From: Thiobacillus sp.
Lineage (GTDB): Bacteria; Pseudomonadota; Gammaproteobacteria; Burkholderiales; Thiobacillaceae
NCBI RefSeq assembly: GCF_030696885.1
Contig: NZ_JAUYRI010000034.1
Coordinates: 1 to 32,489, forward strand
Direction of reading: 5' to 3'
Length of the DNA stretch: 32,489 nt
Shown here: positions 7,219 through 14,105 of the stretch, one piece after another
Layout of the letters: each line of letters begins with the position of its first letter
Position numbering within the stretch: the first letter of the stretch is position 1
Notes under the pieces: generated by a model
Told to the model about the DNA's origin: nothing
What the model saw: the letters and a program-made list of their open reading frames with translations, nothing else
The model's database searches: none
Translations under genes and position numbers: made by a program

Positions 7219-8013
7219 ATGCATTTCCTCGCGACGTCCATCGAATCGCTCGGCGCCAAGCTCGCGGGGTGGTTCACTGTCGGCTACGCCCTGTTTGCCT
7301 TTCTCGGCCGGGCCGCGTTGCTGCTGCTGGAACCCTCCACCTGGAACCGCGCCACCTTCGACGTGGTGATCAAGCAGGTCTACTTTACCGCGGTACAGAT
7401 CCTGCCGGTTTTTCTGGCCTACGTGCTGGTCATATCATGGCTCATCATCACCATCATCCTGTCCACCGCGCGGGATTTCGGTCTGACCGAATTCGCCAGC
7501 GAAATGGCCATCCGCGTGCTGGTGCTGGAACTGCTGCCGTTTCTGACTGCGCTCTTCATCGCCTTGCGCTCGGGCAGCGCCATCAACACCGAAGTCGCGC
7601 TGATGCAGGTCAACAACGAGTTGGATGCACTGGTGCACTGCAAGGTTCCGCCGATGCAATTCGAGTTTATGCCACGGCTGGTCGGCGGGGTGGTGTCGGT
7701 CGTCACGCTGGCCGGCCTGGCGGGCCTGCTCGCCCTGATTGTGGGCTACCTCGCCATCTACGGGGTGGGCACGGCGGGCTTCGAACCCTATACCCGCACC
7801 GTCTCCAACATCATCAATTTCAACATCATGGCCGGGCTGATCGCCAAATGCGCCCTGTTCGGGCTTGCGGTCACGCTGATCCCGGTGACCGCCGGACTGG
7901 AAACGCCGAAGAAGCTCTTCATGGTGCCGGTCTCGGTGCTGCGCGGCATGATGCGGGTGTTCTTCGCCATAGTGACGATCGAGGTGGTGTCATTAGCGCT
8001 CAAATACATCTGA
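7219..8013 (+). CDS. MlaE-like ABC permease of an MCE lipid transport system
   Basis: 264 residues, about six hydrophobic segments and no signal peptide. The core LPFLTALFIALRSGSAINTEVALMQVNNELDALVHCKVPP aligns by eye with the MlaE signature (A..GR.GSA..AELG.M..TEQIDAL...G..P), so this is the inner-membrane permease of an MCE-type phospholipid/lipid transporter. It is a divergent member: the usual Glu-Leu-Gly of the signature is replaced. The gene is the first of a plus-strand operon (permease, ATPase remnant, MCE protein, lipoprotein) and is divergent from the SH3 gene across 93 bp. Its 3' end overlaps the open frame of the next gene. Confidence 0.82.
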   Translation: MHFLATSIESLGAKLAGWFTVGYALFAFLGRAALLLLEPSTWNRATFDVVIKQVYFTAVQILPVFLAYVLVISWLIITIILSTARDFGLTEFASEMAIRVLVLELLPFLTALFIALRSGSAINTEVALMQVNNELDALVHCKVPPMQFEFMPRLVGGVVSVVTLAGLAGLLALIVGYLAIYGVGTAGFEPYTRTVSNIINFNIMAGLIAKCALFGLAVTLIPVTAGLETPKKLFMVPVSVLRGMMRVFFAIVTIEVVSLALKYI

Positions 8014-8036
8014 CCCCGTTTGCCGATCGTGCAGCG

Positions 8037-8447
8037 ATGGCCGACGCGATCGCCGCCCTCGCCGACGACGTGGCGCGCGTGTCGCTCGACCTGCCGCTGC
8101 GCGCGAACCTGTCGGCACTCGACAACATTGCGCTGATCCCGCTCTACCAGCGTCATTTCGACGCCGCCGAATCGGCCCGCCAGGCGCAGACCATGCTGGA
8201 TGAGCTGGGCCATGCCGAAATCGCCCTGCTGCGCGATTCCGACATGACGCCCGCCCAGCGCTTCGTCACCAAGCTTGCGCGCGCCTGCATGCTCAAGCGC
8301 CCCCGCCTGGTGATCGACCGTCCCGGCGCCATGCTTTACGATGTGCCCTATCCGGCCTTCATCGCGCACCTGGCGTCGCAGGCGGCAATCAGCGGCACCT
8401 GGGAAATTTACGACTTCAGCTGGAATCAGGCCCTTTATCAAGCATGA
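8037..8447 (+). CDS. Degenerate, truncated ABC ATPase-like protein of the MCE operon
   Basis: 136 residues from the first ATG (8037). The frame continues upstream and an ATT at 7992, seven bases after GAGG (7981-7984), could be the real start (151 residues). The sequence follows the second half of an ABC ATPase: LSALDNIALIPL matches the region after the Q-loop, MTPAQRFVTKLARACMLKRP (70-89) matches the signature LSGGQ..R.A.ARAL, and RLVIDRP (90-96) matches Walker B. Walker A is absent because the N-terminal half is missing; the signature is MTPAQ and the catalytic Glu after Walker B is Arg. It can hardly hydrolyse ATP. Its stop overlaps the MCE gene start (ATGA), so it is translated as part of the operon, not obvious debris. 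Confidence 0.7.
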   Translation: MADAIAALADDVARVSLDLPLRANLSALDNIALIPLYQRHFDAAESARQAQTMLDELGHAEIALLRDSDMTPAQRFVTKLARACMLKRPRLVIDRPGAMLYDVPYPAFIAHLASQAAISGTWEIYDFSWNQALYQA

Positions 8448-9391
8448 ACAAACTGCATTTCAAGGTCGGACTGTTTGCTGTCGCATCGCTGTTGCTGGGC
8501 GGCGCCTTTCTGGTCTATCTGCTGCACGCGCGCGGTTTTTTTGAAGGCACCTTCCAGCTGCAGTTCGCCGCCTCCAGCGCCGACAACGTCGCCCCCGGGA
8601 TACCGGTGGCGTTTTCCGGCATCGAGATCGGCCGCGTCACCAGCCTGGGGCTGAACGATGAAGGCGGCATCATCATCCATGCCCGGTTTCTCCAACGCAA
8701 TGCCAAATGGCTGAAGGAAAGCAGCACCTTCACGCTCGACAAGCCGATCGTCGGCGGCGCCAAGATCCGCGTCGACACGCCCGATCTCAACGCGCCCGCG
8801 CTGCCCGACAATTCCACCGTGCTGCTGCTCACCTCGGACATCAGCAGTGAGCTGCCTGCCCTGGTCGAACGGGTCAAGGCCATCCTCGACAACGTCGAGC
8901 ACCTGACCCGCAAGGATGGTGAAATCAACACCACGCTTGCCAACGTGCAGACCGTGACCGGCCGCATGACCGGCGAATACGGCATGCTGGAAAGCATCCT
9001 CGGCAGCCCCGAAAAGGCGCGCGCAGTGACCGACTCGCTGGAGCAGACCCGCGCGCTGATCATCAAGCTCGACGGCCTCGCGCTGAAGATGGACGGCATG
9101 GCCAGCAAGGCCGATACCTGGCTGTTTGCGGAGGACGGCGTGGCCGCGCAGACCCGCGAATCGCTGGCACAGGTGCGGCTGATGCTGAACGACGCGCAGG
9201 CCAGCCTGCAGAAAGCCGATGCCATGATGGCCAATGCCGTGGATATTTCCGCCAACGTCAAGGAAGGCACCCAGGATATTGCCGCGCTGCGCGCCGAAAT
9301 CGACGATGCGGTGCGCAAGGCCAACGCGCTGATTAACGAGATCAACAAGAAGTGGCCGTTCAAGCGCGATCCCGAGGTGAAGCTGCCATGA
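8444..9391 (+). CDS. MCE-domain (MlaD-like) lipid-binding protein
   Basis: 315 residues. One N-terminal membrane helix (about 7-29, FKVGLFAVASLLLGGAFLVYLL) anchors a periplasmic MCE domain (about 38-125), recognisable by NVAPGIPVAFSGIEIGRVTSLGL and IVGGAKIRVDTP. Residues about 135-305 form a long helical, coiled-coil-like tail rich in Ala, Leu and charged residues, ending in KKWPFKRDPEVKLP. MCE proteins form rings that carry lipids between inner and outer membrane with an MlaE permease. The start ATG overlaps the previous stop (ATGA), and its own stop overlaps the lipoprotein start (ATGA), so the four genes are tightly coupled. Confidence 0.9.
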   Translation: MNKLHFKVGLFAVASLLLGGAFLVYLLHARGFFEGTFQLQFAASSADNVAPGIPVAFSGIEIGRVTSLGLNDEGGIIIHARFLQRNAKWLKESSTFTLDKPIVGGAKIRVDTPDLNAPALPDNSTVLLLTSDISSELPALVERVKAILDNVEHLTRKDGEINTTLANVQTVTGRMTGEYGMLESILGSPEKARAVTDSLEQTRALIIKLDGLALKMDGMASKADTWLFAEDGVAAQTRESLAQVRLMLNDAQASLQKADAMMANAVDISANVKEGTQDIAALRAEIDDAVRKANALINEINKKWPFKRDPEVKLP

Positions 9392-10056
9392 AGACATTGT
9401 TTGCGCTGGCCGGCGTGATCCTGCTGACCGCCTGCGTCAGCGGCGGCCCGCCGCCGCCCGACTGGAAAACCGATTCGGCCGATCTGATCGAGCGTTACCA
9501 GAAACATGCCCTGCTGGGCGAGAACACGCTGGCCGAGCGCTATTTCCAGCAGGCCATCGATGCCACCGGCGGCGCCGGCCGCATGACCGAAACCGCGCGC
9601 CTGTGGCTGGTGCGCTGCGCCACCCGCCGCGCCATGCTGATCGACGACGCCTGCACCGACTATGCCGAGCTGGCTGCGGTGGCGCCCCACGCTGCTGACC
9701 AGGCCTATTACCGCTTTCTCACGTTGCAGTGGGAGGGGCTGGATGCGGCGCTGCTGCCGGCGCAGCACCGCGACCTGCTGCGCGCACCGGCCGCCACACG
9801 GCATGCCGTGCCCGGCCGTGTCGGTGACCCGCTGGCGCGACTGCTCGCGGCCAGCCTGCTGGTGATGCGGCAGGAAGCGAATGCCGCCACACTGGACGTT
9901 GCCACCGAAACCGCCTCGTCCCAGGGCTGGCGCCAGCCTTTGCTGACCTACCTGAAACTGCAGCACGAACAGGCCATCGCCCAGGGCAACGCCGCTGCGC
10001 AGGCGCGGCTCGCGCGCCGCATCCAGCTGGTCGAGCACAGCCTCATGCGCCCGTAA
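9388..10056 (+). CDS. Lipoprotein of the MCE operon, helical repeat
   Basis: From ATG 9388 (ATGA overlap with the MCE stop) the product has 222 residues. A lipobox LLTAC puts the lipidated Cys at residue 16; Val at +2 does not give an inner-membrane retention Asp, so outer-membrane location is likely. The mature part is alpha-helical (ERYFQQAIDATGG, AETARLWLVRCATRRAML, ADQAYYRFLTLQWEGL), suggesting TPR-like hairpins. It is not the usual ABC-transport auxiliary lipoprotein (PqiC/DUF330-like) as far as I can see. By position it is the probable outer-membrane or docking component of the MCE system. Family not recognised. Confidence 0.75.
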   Translation: MKTLFALAGVILLTACVSGGPPPPDWKTDSADLIERYQKHALLGENTLAERYFQQAIDATGGAGRMTETARLWLVRCATRRAMLIDDACTDYAELAAVAPHAADQAYYRFLTLQWEGLDAALLPAQHRDLLRAPAATRHAVPGRVGDPLARLLAASLLVMRQEANAATLDVATETASSQGWRQPLLTYLKLQHEQAIAQGNAAAQARLARRIQLVEHSLMRP

Positions 10057-10166
10057 GCGCCGCCGTCGCCTGCATAAAAACTGATCGCCCGATAACCAAA
10101 TTTGCTTGCGCGCCCCCGGCGGCGCCCCTAGCATTGGTCGTCCTTTTCTACCAGAGTTTTCCCGAT

Positions 10167-10730
10167 ATGCTCGACTGGCTGTATGCACCCTGGCCCTGGT
10201 ACGTGTCGGGCCCGCTGATCGGCCTAATGGTGCCGCTGATGTTGTGGATCGGCAATCGCTCGTTCGGCATTTCCAACAACCTGCGCCACCTGTGCGCGAT
10301 GACGCAGCCCAAGTCCATCGGCGTGGACTTTTTCCAGTACAACTGGCGCGAACACAACTGGAGCCTGGTGTTTGCCGCGGGCGCCGTGCTGGGCGGCTTC
10401 CTGGCCGGCATCGTGTTCGCCAACCCGGATCCGGTTGCACTCTCGGTCAGCGCACTTACGATGTTTTCCTATTGGGATGTGCCCATCGGCGAGGGTTTTC
10501 TGCCACCGGTGCTGTTCGACCTCACCTGGATGAGCGTCATCGTCATGTTCGGCGGCGGCGTGATGGTCGGTTTTGGAACCCGCTACGCGGGTGGCTGCAC
10601 ATCGGGCCATGCCATCACCGGGCTGTCGACCCTGCAGCCGCAATCGCTGCTCGCGGTGCTGGGCATTTTTGCCGGCGGGCTGCTCTCCGCGCACTTCATC
10701 ACGCCGCACCTTTTTTCCCTGTTCTGGTAA
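10167..10730 (+). CDS. YeeE/YedE (TsuA-type) sulfur transporter, N-terminal half protein
   Basis: From ATG 10167 the product has 187 residues; an upstream in-frame ATG-like start at 10134 is also possible. Four to five membrane helices are seen. The motif [18 protein letters not shown] carries the conserved Cys of YeeE/YedE proteins, which in the characterised TsuA pass thiosulfate through the membrane by Cys contacts. In single-chain members two such halves are fused; here the second half is the next gene, six bases downstream. The insertion between helices ([20 protein letters not shown]) is typical of this split form. The product probably imports thiosulfate or a related sulfur compound; the exact substrate is an inference. 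Confidence 0.85.
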   Translation: MLDWLYAPWPWYVSGPLIGLMVPLMLWIGNRSFGISNNLRHLCAMTQPKSIGVDFFQYNWREHNWSLVFAAGAVLGGFLAGIVFANPDPVALSVSALTMFSYWDVPIGEGFLPPVLFDLTWMSVIVMFGGGVMVGFGTRYAGGCTSGHAITGLSTLQPQSLLAVLGIFAGGLLSAHFITPHLFSLFW

Positions 10731-10736
10731 GTCACC

Positions 10737-11153
10737 ATGCGTTTTCTACCTTATCTACTCGCCGGGCTGGCGTTCGGATTCGTGATGATCAAATCGGAAG
10801 CCGCGTCCTGGTATCGCATCATGGAAATGTTCCATTTCCAGGCATTCCACATGTACGGAATCATGATGAGCGCCATCGTCACCGGTCTTGCCGGCGTGAC
10901 GCTGCTCAGGCGCTACGAGCGTCCGCGCACGCTGGACGGTGACGCCATCGTGATTCCGCAAAAGGAATCCGGCCGCTACAACTTCATCTTCGGCGGCCTG
11001 ATTTTCGGCATCGGCTGGGGCATCATCGGGCTCTGTCCCGGCCCTATTTTTTCGCTGGTCGGCATGGGTTCGATCGGCGCGCTGGCGGCCCTCGCGGGCG
11101 CGCTGCATGGCACCTGGCTGTATGGCTGCGTGAAAAGCCGGCTGCCGCATTGA
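10737..11153 (+). CDS. YeeE/YedE (TsuA-type) sulfur transporter, C-terminal half protein
   Basis: 138 residues with four membrane helices. The motif GIGWGIIGLCPGP (about 88-100) is the second conserved Cys motif of YeeE/YedE transporters; it pairs with GGCTSGH in the upstream gene to complete the two-repeat fold. The six-base gap indicates co-translation and a heteromeric transporter. An internal stretch KESGRYNFIFGGLIFG begins the second helix pair. Its stop codon lies within the -35 box of a putative promoter for the next gene. Confidence 0.85.
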   Translation: MRFLPYLLAGLAFGFVMIKSEAASWYRIMEMFHFQAFHMYGIMMSAIVTGLAGVTLLRRYERPRTLDGDAIVIPQKESGRYNFIFGGLIFGIGWGIIGLCPGPIFSLVGMGSIGALAALAGALHGTWLYGCVKSRLPH

Positions 11154-11178
11154 CAAGCTCCCGGCAGCCGATTATCGT
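11150..11178 (+). promoter_or_regulatory. Putative sigma-70 promoter for the SCP2-like gene
   Basis: A perfect -35 TTGACA (11150-11155) is followed after 17 bp by TATCGT (11173-11178), four of six matches to the -10 consensus. The -35 overlaps the stop codon of the upstream transporter gene. It would give a leader of about 70 nucleotides before ATG 11254. Confidence 0.5.
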
Positions 11179-11253
11179 GCCCCATCTGCGGACATAGTAT
11201 TTACATACCAACACGCTGTAGGCTGGACAATTCAATCAATGAGGAGGAAACAC

Positions 11254-11763
11254 ATGAAATACACGACCATCGCCCTGGCTGCCCTGGCAGTCCTTGCAAG
11301 CACCGCGCACGCCGCACCGGCAATGATGTCTGCCGAGTGGACCGCCCAGGCCTGCGACGCCTGGAACAAGGATGCCACCCTGACCAGCGGCCTCGCCAAT
11401 GACTGGATCAAGAATGACAAGGGCCGCGGCCACAAGATCATTCACCTGTATCGCACCGACTGTGGCGAAGCGACCAAGACCGAAATGCGGATCGCGGCCA
11501 AGGACGGCAAGGCCATGTGCGTCTACGGTGGTGCAGTGGAGAGCACCAACCTGGATCTGGGCGCCGACTACGTCATGCACGCCACGTCCCAGCGCTGGAA
11601 CGAAATGGGCGCGGGCGAGTATGGTCCGATGAAGGCCATGATGTTCGGCCGCCTGAAGTTCTCCGGCCCCAAGGTAGAAGCCATGAGCGTGATGGGCCCG
11701 TTCGAGGCCTTCCTGCGTCTGCCGGGCAAGATCGCCGGCGACAAGGCCTGCCCTGCCAAGTAA
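11254..11763 (+). CDS. Secreted SCP2-like sterol/lipid-binding-domain protein
   Basis: The ATG at 11254 is preceded by an excellent GAGGAGG, so the product has 169 residues; the in-frame ATG at 11239 lies before that site and is rejected. Signal peptide MKYTTIALAALAVLASTAHA. The mature domain (WTAQACDAWNKD, ADYVMHATSQRWNEMGAGEYGPMKAMMFGRLKFSGPKVEAMSVMGPFEAFL) has the look of an SCP2 fold, which binds lipids in a hydrophobic tunnel. Four Cys residues (for example TDCGEA, AMCVYGG, KACPAK) could form disulfides in the periplasm. It has its own promoter and terminator and so seems monocistronic. Ligand unknown. Confidence 0.75.
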   Translation: MKYTTIALAALAVLASTAHAAPAMMSAEWTAQACDAWNKDATLTSGLANDWIKNDKGRGHKIIHLYRTDCGEATKTEMRIAAKDGKAMCVYGGAVESTNLDLGADYVMHATSQRWNEMGAGEYGPMKAMMFGRLKFSGPKVEAMSVMGPFEAFLRLPGKIAGDKACPAK

Positions 11764-11778
11764 GCGGGCAGCGCCATC

Positions 11779-11808
11779 AAAAAAGCCGGGATTGCTCCCG
11801 GCTTTTTT
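11779..11808. terminator. Strong bidirectional intrinsic terminator
   Basis: AAAAAAGCCGGGA (11779-11791) pairs perfectly with TCCCGGCTTTTTT (11796-11808) around a TTGC loop. The run of T on one side and of A on the other lets it stop both the SCP2-like gene (plus) and the SlyD-like gene (minus), which converge here. Confidence 0.93.
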
Positions 11809-11859
11809 ACGTCAGCGCCTCGTGTTCGACACTAGGGCGTGCTAACACTCATTTCAGGC

Positions 11860-12345
11860 CTAATGAACGGTGCCCGTTTTGACATCGAGCGGGCGCCCGT
11901 TGCGGATTTCCTCCGGCGTCGCTTCGCGGATATCCATCACGTTCACCAGGCAGGTCACGCGCTGTCCGGCGAGCGACGGGTTGCCGTCGACCGTCACCTT
12001 GCCGTCTTCGATCTTCGTCACGTAGAACGGCTTGGTTTCGCCCGCCGCGTTTTCGAACAGCACTTCGGCGCCGATGCGCCGGAACTGCGGCGGCACGTTC
12101 TCGAGATCGTCGACGAACACCAGGCTTTCGTCGCGCAGCCCGTAGCCCTCTTCCGGCGCCAGCGAAATCTCGACGCGGTCACCCACCTTGCGGCCCGCCA
12201 CCGCCGACTCGATCGCGGGCAGAATGCCGCTGTGGGCACCCTGCACGTAGCCGACCGGGATGTCGTGCTGCTCGACGACCATGCCGCGCTCGTCAAGAAT
12301 GGAATAGGTGATGTATACGAGGGCGTTCTGTGTCACGGTGACCAT
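11860..12345 (-). CDS. slyD: SlyD-like FKBP-type peptidyl-prolyl cis-trans isomerase
   Basis: From ATG 12345 (AGGA upstream) the product has 161 residues; the longer open frame adds 32 residues unlike the family. The order is FKBP part 1 (VTVTQNALVYITYSILDERGMVVEQHDIPVGYVQGAHSGILPAIESAVAGRKVGDRVEISLAPEEGYG), an insert-in-flap chaperone domain (about 68-125), then the closing FKBP strand (NHPLAGQ-equivalent, here GNPSLAGQRVTCLVNVMDIREATPEE). This is the SlyD arrangement, a cytoplasmic folding catalyst and chaperone. The His/Cys-rich metal-binding tail of E. coli SlyD is absent; the protein ends with VKTGTVH. It is divergent from pgi across 107 bp. Confidence 0.87.
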   Translation of the reverse strand: MVTVTQNALVYITYSILDERGMVVEQHDIPVGYVQGAHSGILPAIESAVAGRKVGDRVEISLAPEEGYGLRDESLVFVDDLENVPPQFRRIGAEVLFENAAGETKPFYVTKIEDGKVTVDGNPSLAGQRVTCLVNVMDIREATPEEIRNGRPLDVKTGTVH

Positions 12346-12452
12346 GCTGTCTCTTCCTGAAGCGTCCAAAAATTCGCAGCGCCCTTGCGCAGGGGGCATC
12401 GGCACTGCCTGCTTATGATACCTTCGAAGCCTGCTCCACACACTGCCCGATC

Positions 12453-14105
12453 ATGAAACCGCTCAAGCACCTGCCCGCCTGGAAGGCCCTGGAAGCGCAC
12501 TTCAAGACCATGCGCAGCTTCGACATGCGCGCCGCCTTCCGCGAAGACGACACCCGATTCGACCAGCTGTCGCTGCGCTGCGGCAACCTGCTGCTCGATT
12601 ATTCGAAGAATCGCGTCACGCCGGAAACCCTGCGGCTTTTGATGCAGCTGGCGCAGGAATCCGAACTGGATGCGATGCGCAATGCCATGTTCAGCGGCGA
12701 GCGCATCAATTTCACCGAGCAGCGCGCCGTGCTGCACACCGCGCTGCGCGCGCCGGTGCGCCCGCCGCTGAGGGTGGAAGGCATGGATGTCGAGCGCGAG
12801 GTCGCCAAGGTCCTGAAGCGCATGCAGCGCTTCGTCGAGGCCGTCCACGACGGCAGCTGGCGCGGCCACACCGGCAAGCCGATCCGCAACGTGGTGAACA
12901 TCGGCATCGGCGGTTCCGACCTCGGCCCGGCGATGGTGTGCCACGCGCTCGATCACCATGCGGTGGAAAGCGTGCGGGTGCATTTCGTTTCCAACCTTGA
13001 TCCCGCGCACCTGAGCAGCACGCTCGCGCAACTCGACCCCGAGACCACGCTGTTCATCGTCGCCTCGAAAACCTTCACCACGCTGGAGACGCTCGCCAAC
13101 GCCAATTCGGCCAAGGCCTGGCTGCTTGCCGCGCTACGTTCGCCTGCCGCGGTGGCGCGTCATTTCGTTGCGCTGTCGACCAATGCGCAGGCCGTCGAGG
13201 CCTTCGGCATCGATCCGGAGAACATGTTCATCTTTTGGGACTGGGTCGGCGGCCGCTATTCGCTGTGGTCGGCGATCGGCCTGTCCATTGCACTGCAACT
13301 CGGCTGGGGCAATTTCCAGGCGCTGCTGGCCGGCGCCCATGCCATGGACCTGCATTTCCGCGAAGCGCCGCTGGAAGCCAACATGCCGGTCATCCTCGGC
13401 ATGCTCGGCATCTGGTACGCCAATTTCTGGAACACCGACACTTATGGCGTGTTCCCCTACGACCAGCGCCTGCGGCTGCTGGTCCCGTTCCTGCAACAGC
13501 TCGACATGGAGTCGAACGGCAAGAACGTCAACCGCGCCAACAGGCAGGTCAACTACAACACCGGCCCCATCGTCTGGGGCGCGCCCGGCACCAACGGCCA
13601 GCACGCGTTCTTCGAACTGGTGCACCAGGGCACGCGGCTGATCCCGACCGATTTTCTGGTGGCGGCGGTCAACCCCACGCCGCTTGCCGACCAGCACGAA
13701 TGGCTGCTCGCCAACTGCCTGGCGCAGACCGAAGCCTTGCTGAAAGGCAAGTCGCGTGCGGTGGCCGAAGCCGAGCTGATTGCCCAGGGCATGCGCCGCG
13801 AAGACGCGAAGGCACTGGCCCCGCACAAGGTCTTCCCCGGCAACCGCCCCAGCAACACCCTGCTCTACCAAAAGCTCGACCCGCATACGCTCGGCATGCT
13901 GATCGCGCTCTACGAGCACAAGGTCTTCGTGCAGGGGATAGTCTGGCAGATCAACAGCTTCGACCAGTGGGGGGTCGAGCTCGGCAAGCAGCTGGCGCCG
14001 CCGATCCGCGCCGAACTGGACCCGGCGCGCGTGACCGGCGAGCACGATGGCTCCACGCTCGGGCTCATCGCCGACATCCGCCGGCGGCGCGGGCTCAGTA
14101 CCTGA
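12453..14105 (+). CDS. pgi: Glucose-6-phosphate isomerase
   Basis: 550 residues, the normal full length of bacterial Pgi. It interconverts glucose 6-phosphate and fructose 6-phosphate in the cytoplasm. Family motifs are all present: NIGIGGSDLGP (sugar-phosphate loop), VSNLDPAHL, SKTFTTLET, DWVGGRYSLWSAIGL, the catalytic Glu in DMESNGK, GAPGTNGQHAFFELVHQGT with the ring-opening His, and the Lys in QINSFDQWGVELGK. The ATG has no strong Shine-Dalgarno; a -10-like TATGAT lies at 12414-12419. The 3' end overlaps the convergent DUF4139 gene by 11 bp. Confidence 0.98.
   Translation: MKPLKHLPAWKALEAHFKTMRSFDMRAAFREDDTRFDQLSLRCGNLLLDYSKNRVTPETLRLLMQLAQESELDAMRNAMFSGERINFTEQRAVLHTALRAPVRPPLRVEGMDVEREVAKVLKRMQRFVEAVHDGSWRGHTGKPIRNVVNIGIGGSDLGPAMVCHALDHHAVESVRVHFVSNLDPAHLSSTLAQLDPETTLFIVASKTFTTLETLANANSAKAWLLAALRSPAAVARHFVALSTNAQAVEAFGIDPENMFIFWDWVGGRYSLWSAIGLSIALQLGWGNFQALLAGAHAMDLHFREAPLEANMPVILGMLGIWYANFWNTDTYGVFPYDQRLRLLVPFLQQLDMESNGKNVNRANRQVNYNTGPIVWGAPGTNGQHAFFELVHQGTRLIPTDFLVAAVNPTPLADQHEWLLANCLAQTEALLKGKSRAVAEAELIAQGMRREDAKALAPHKVFPGNRPSNTLLYQKLDPHTLGMLIALYEHKVFVQGIVWQINSFDQWGVELGKQLAPPIRAELDPARVTGEHDGSTLGLIADIRRRRGLST

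Noticed and set aside
6972..7991. Upstream extension of the ATPase-remnant frame, open across the whole MlaE gene
   Set aside because: The translation here is Arg/His-rich shadow sequence; family-like residues begin only at about 7992-8037.
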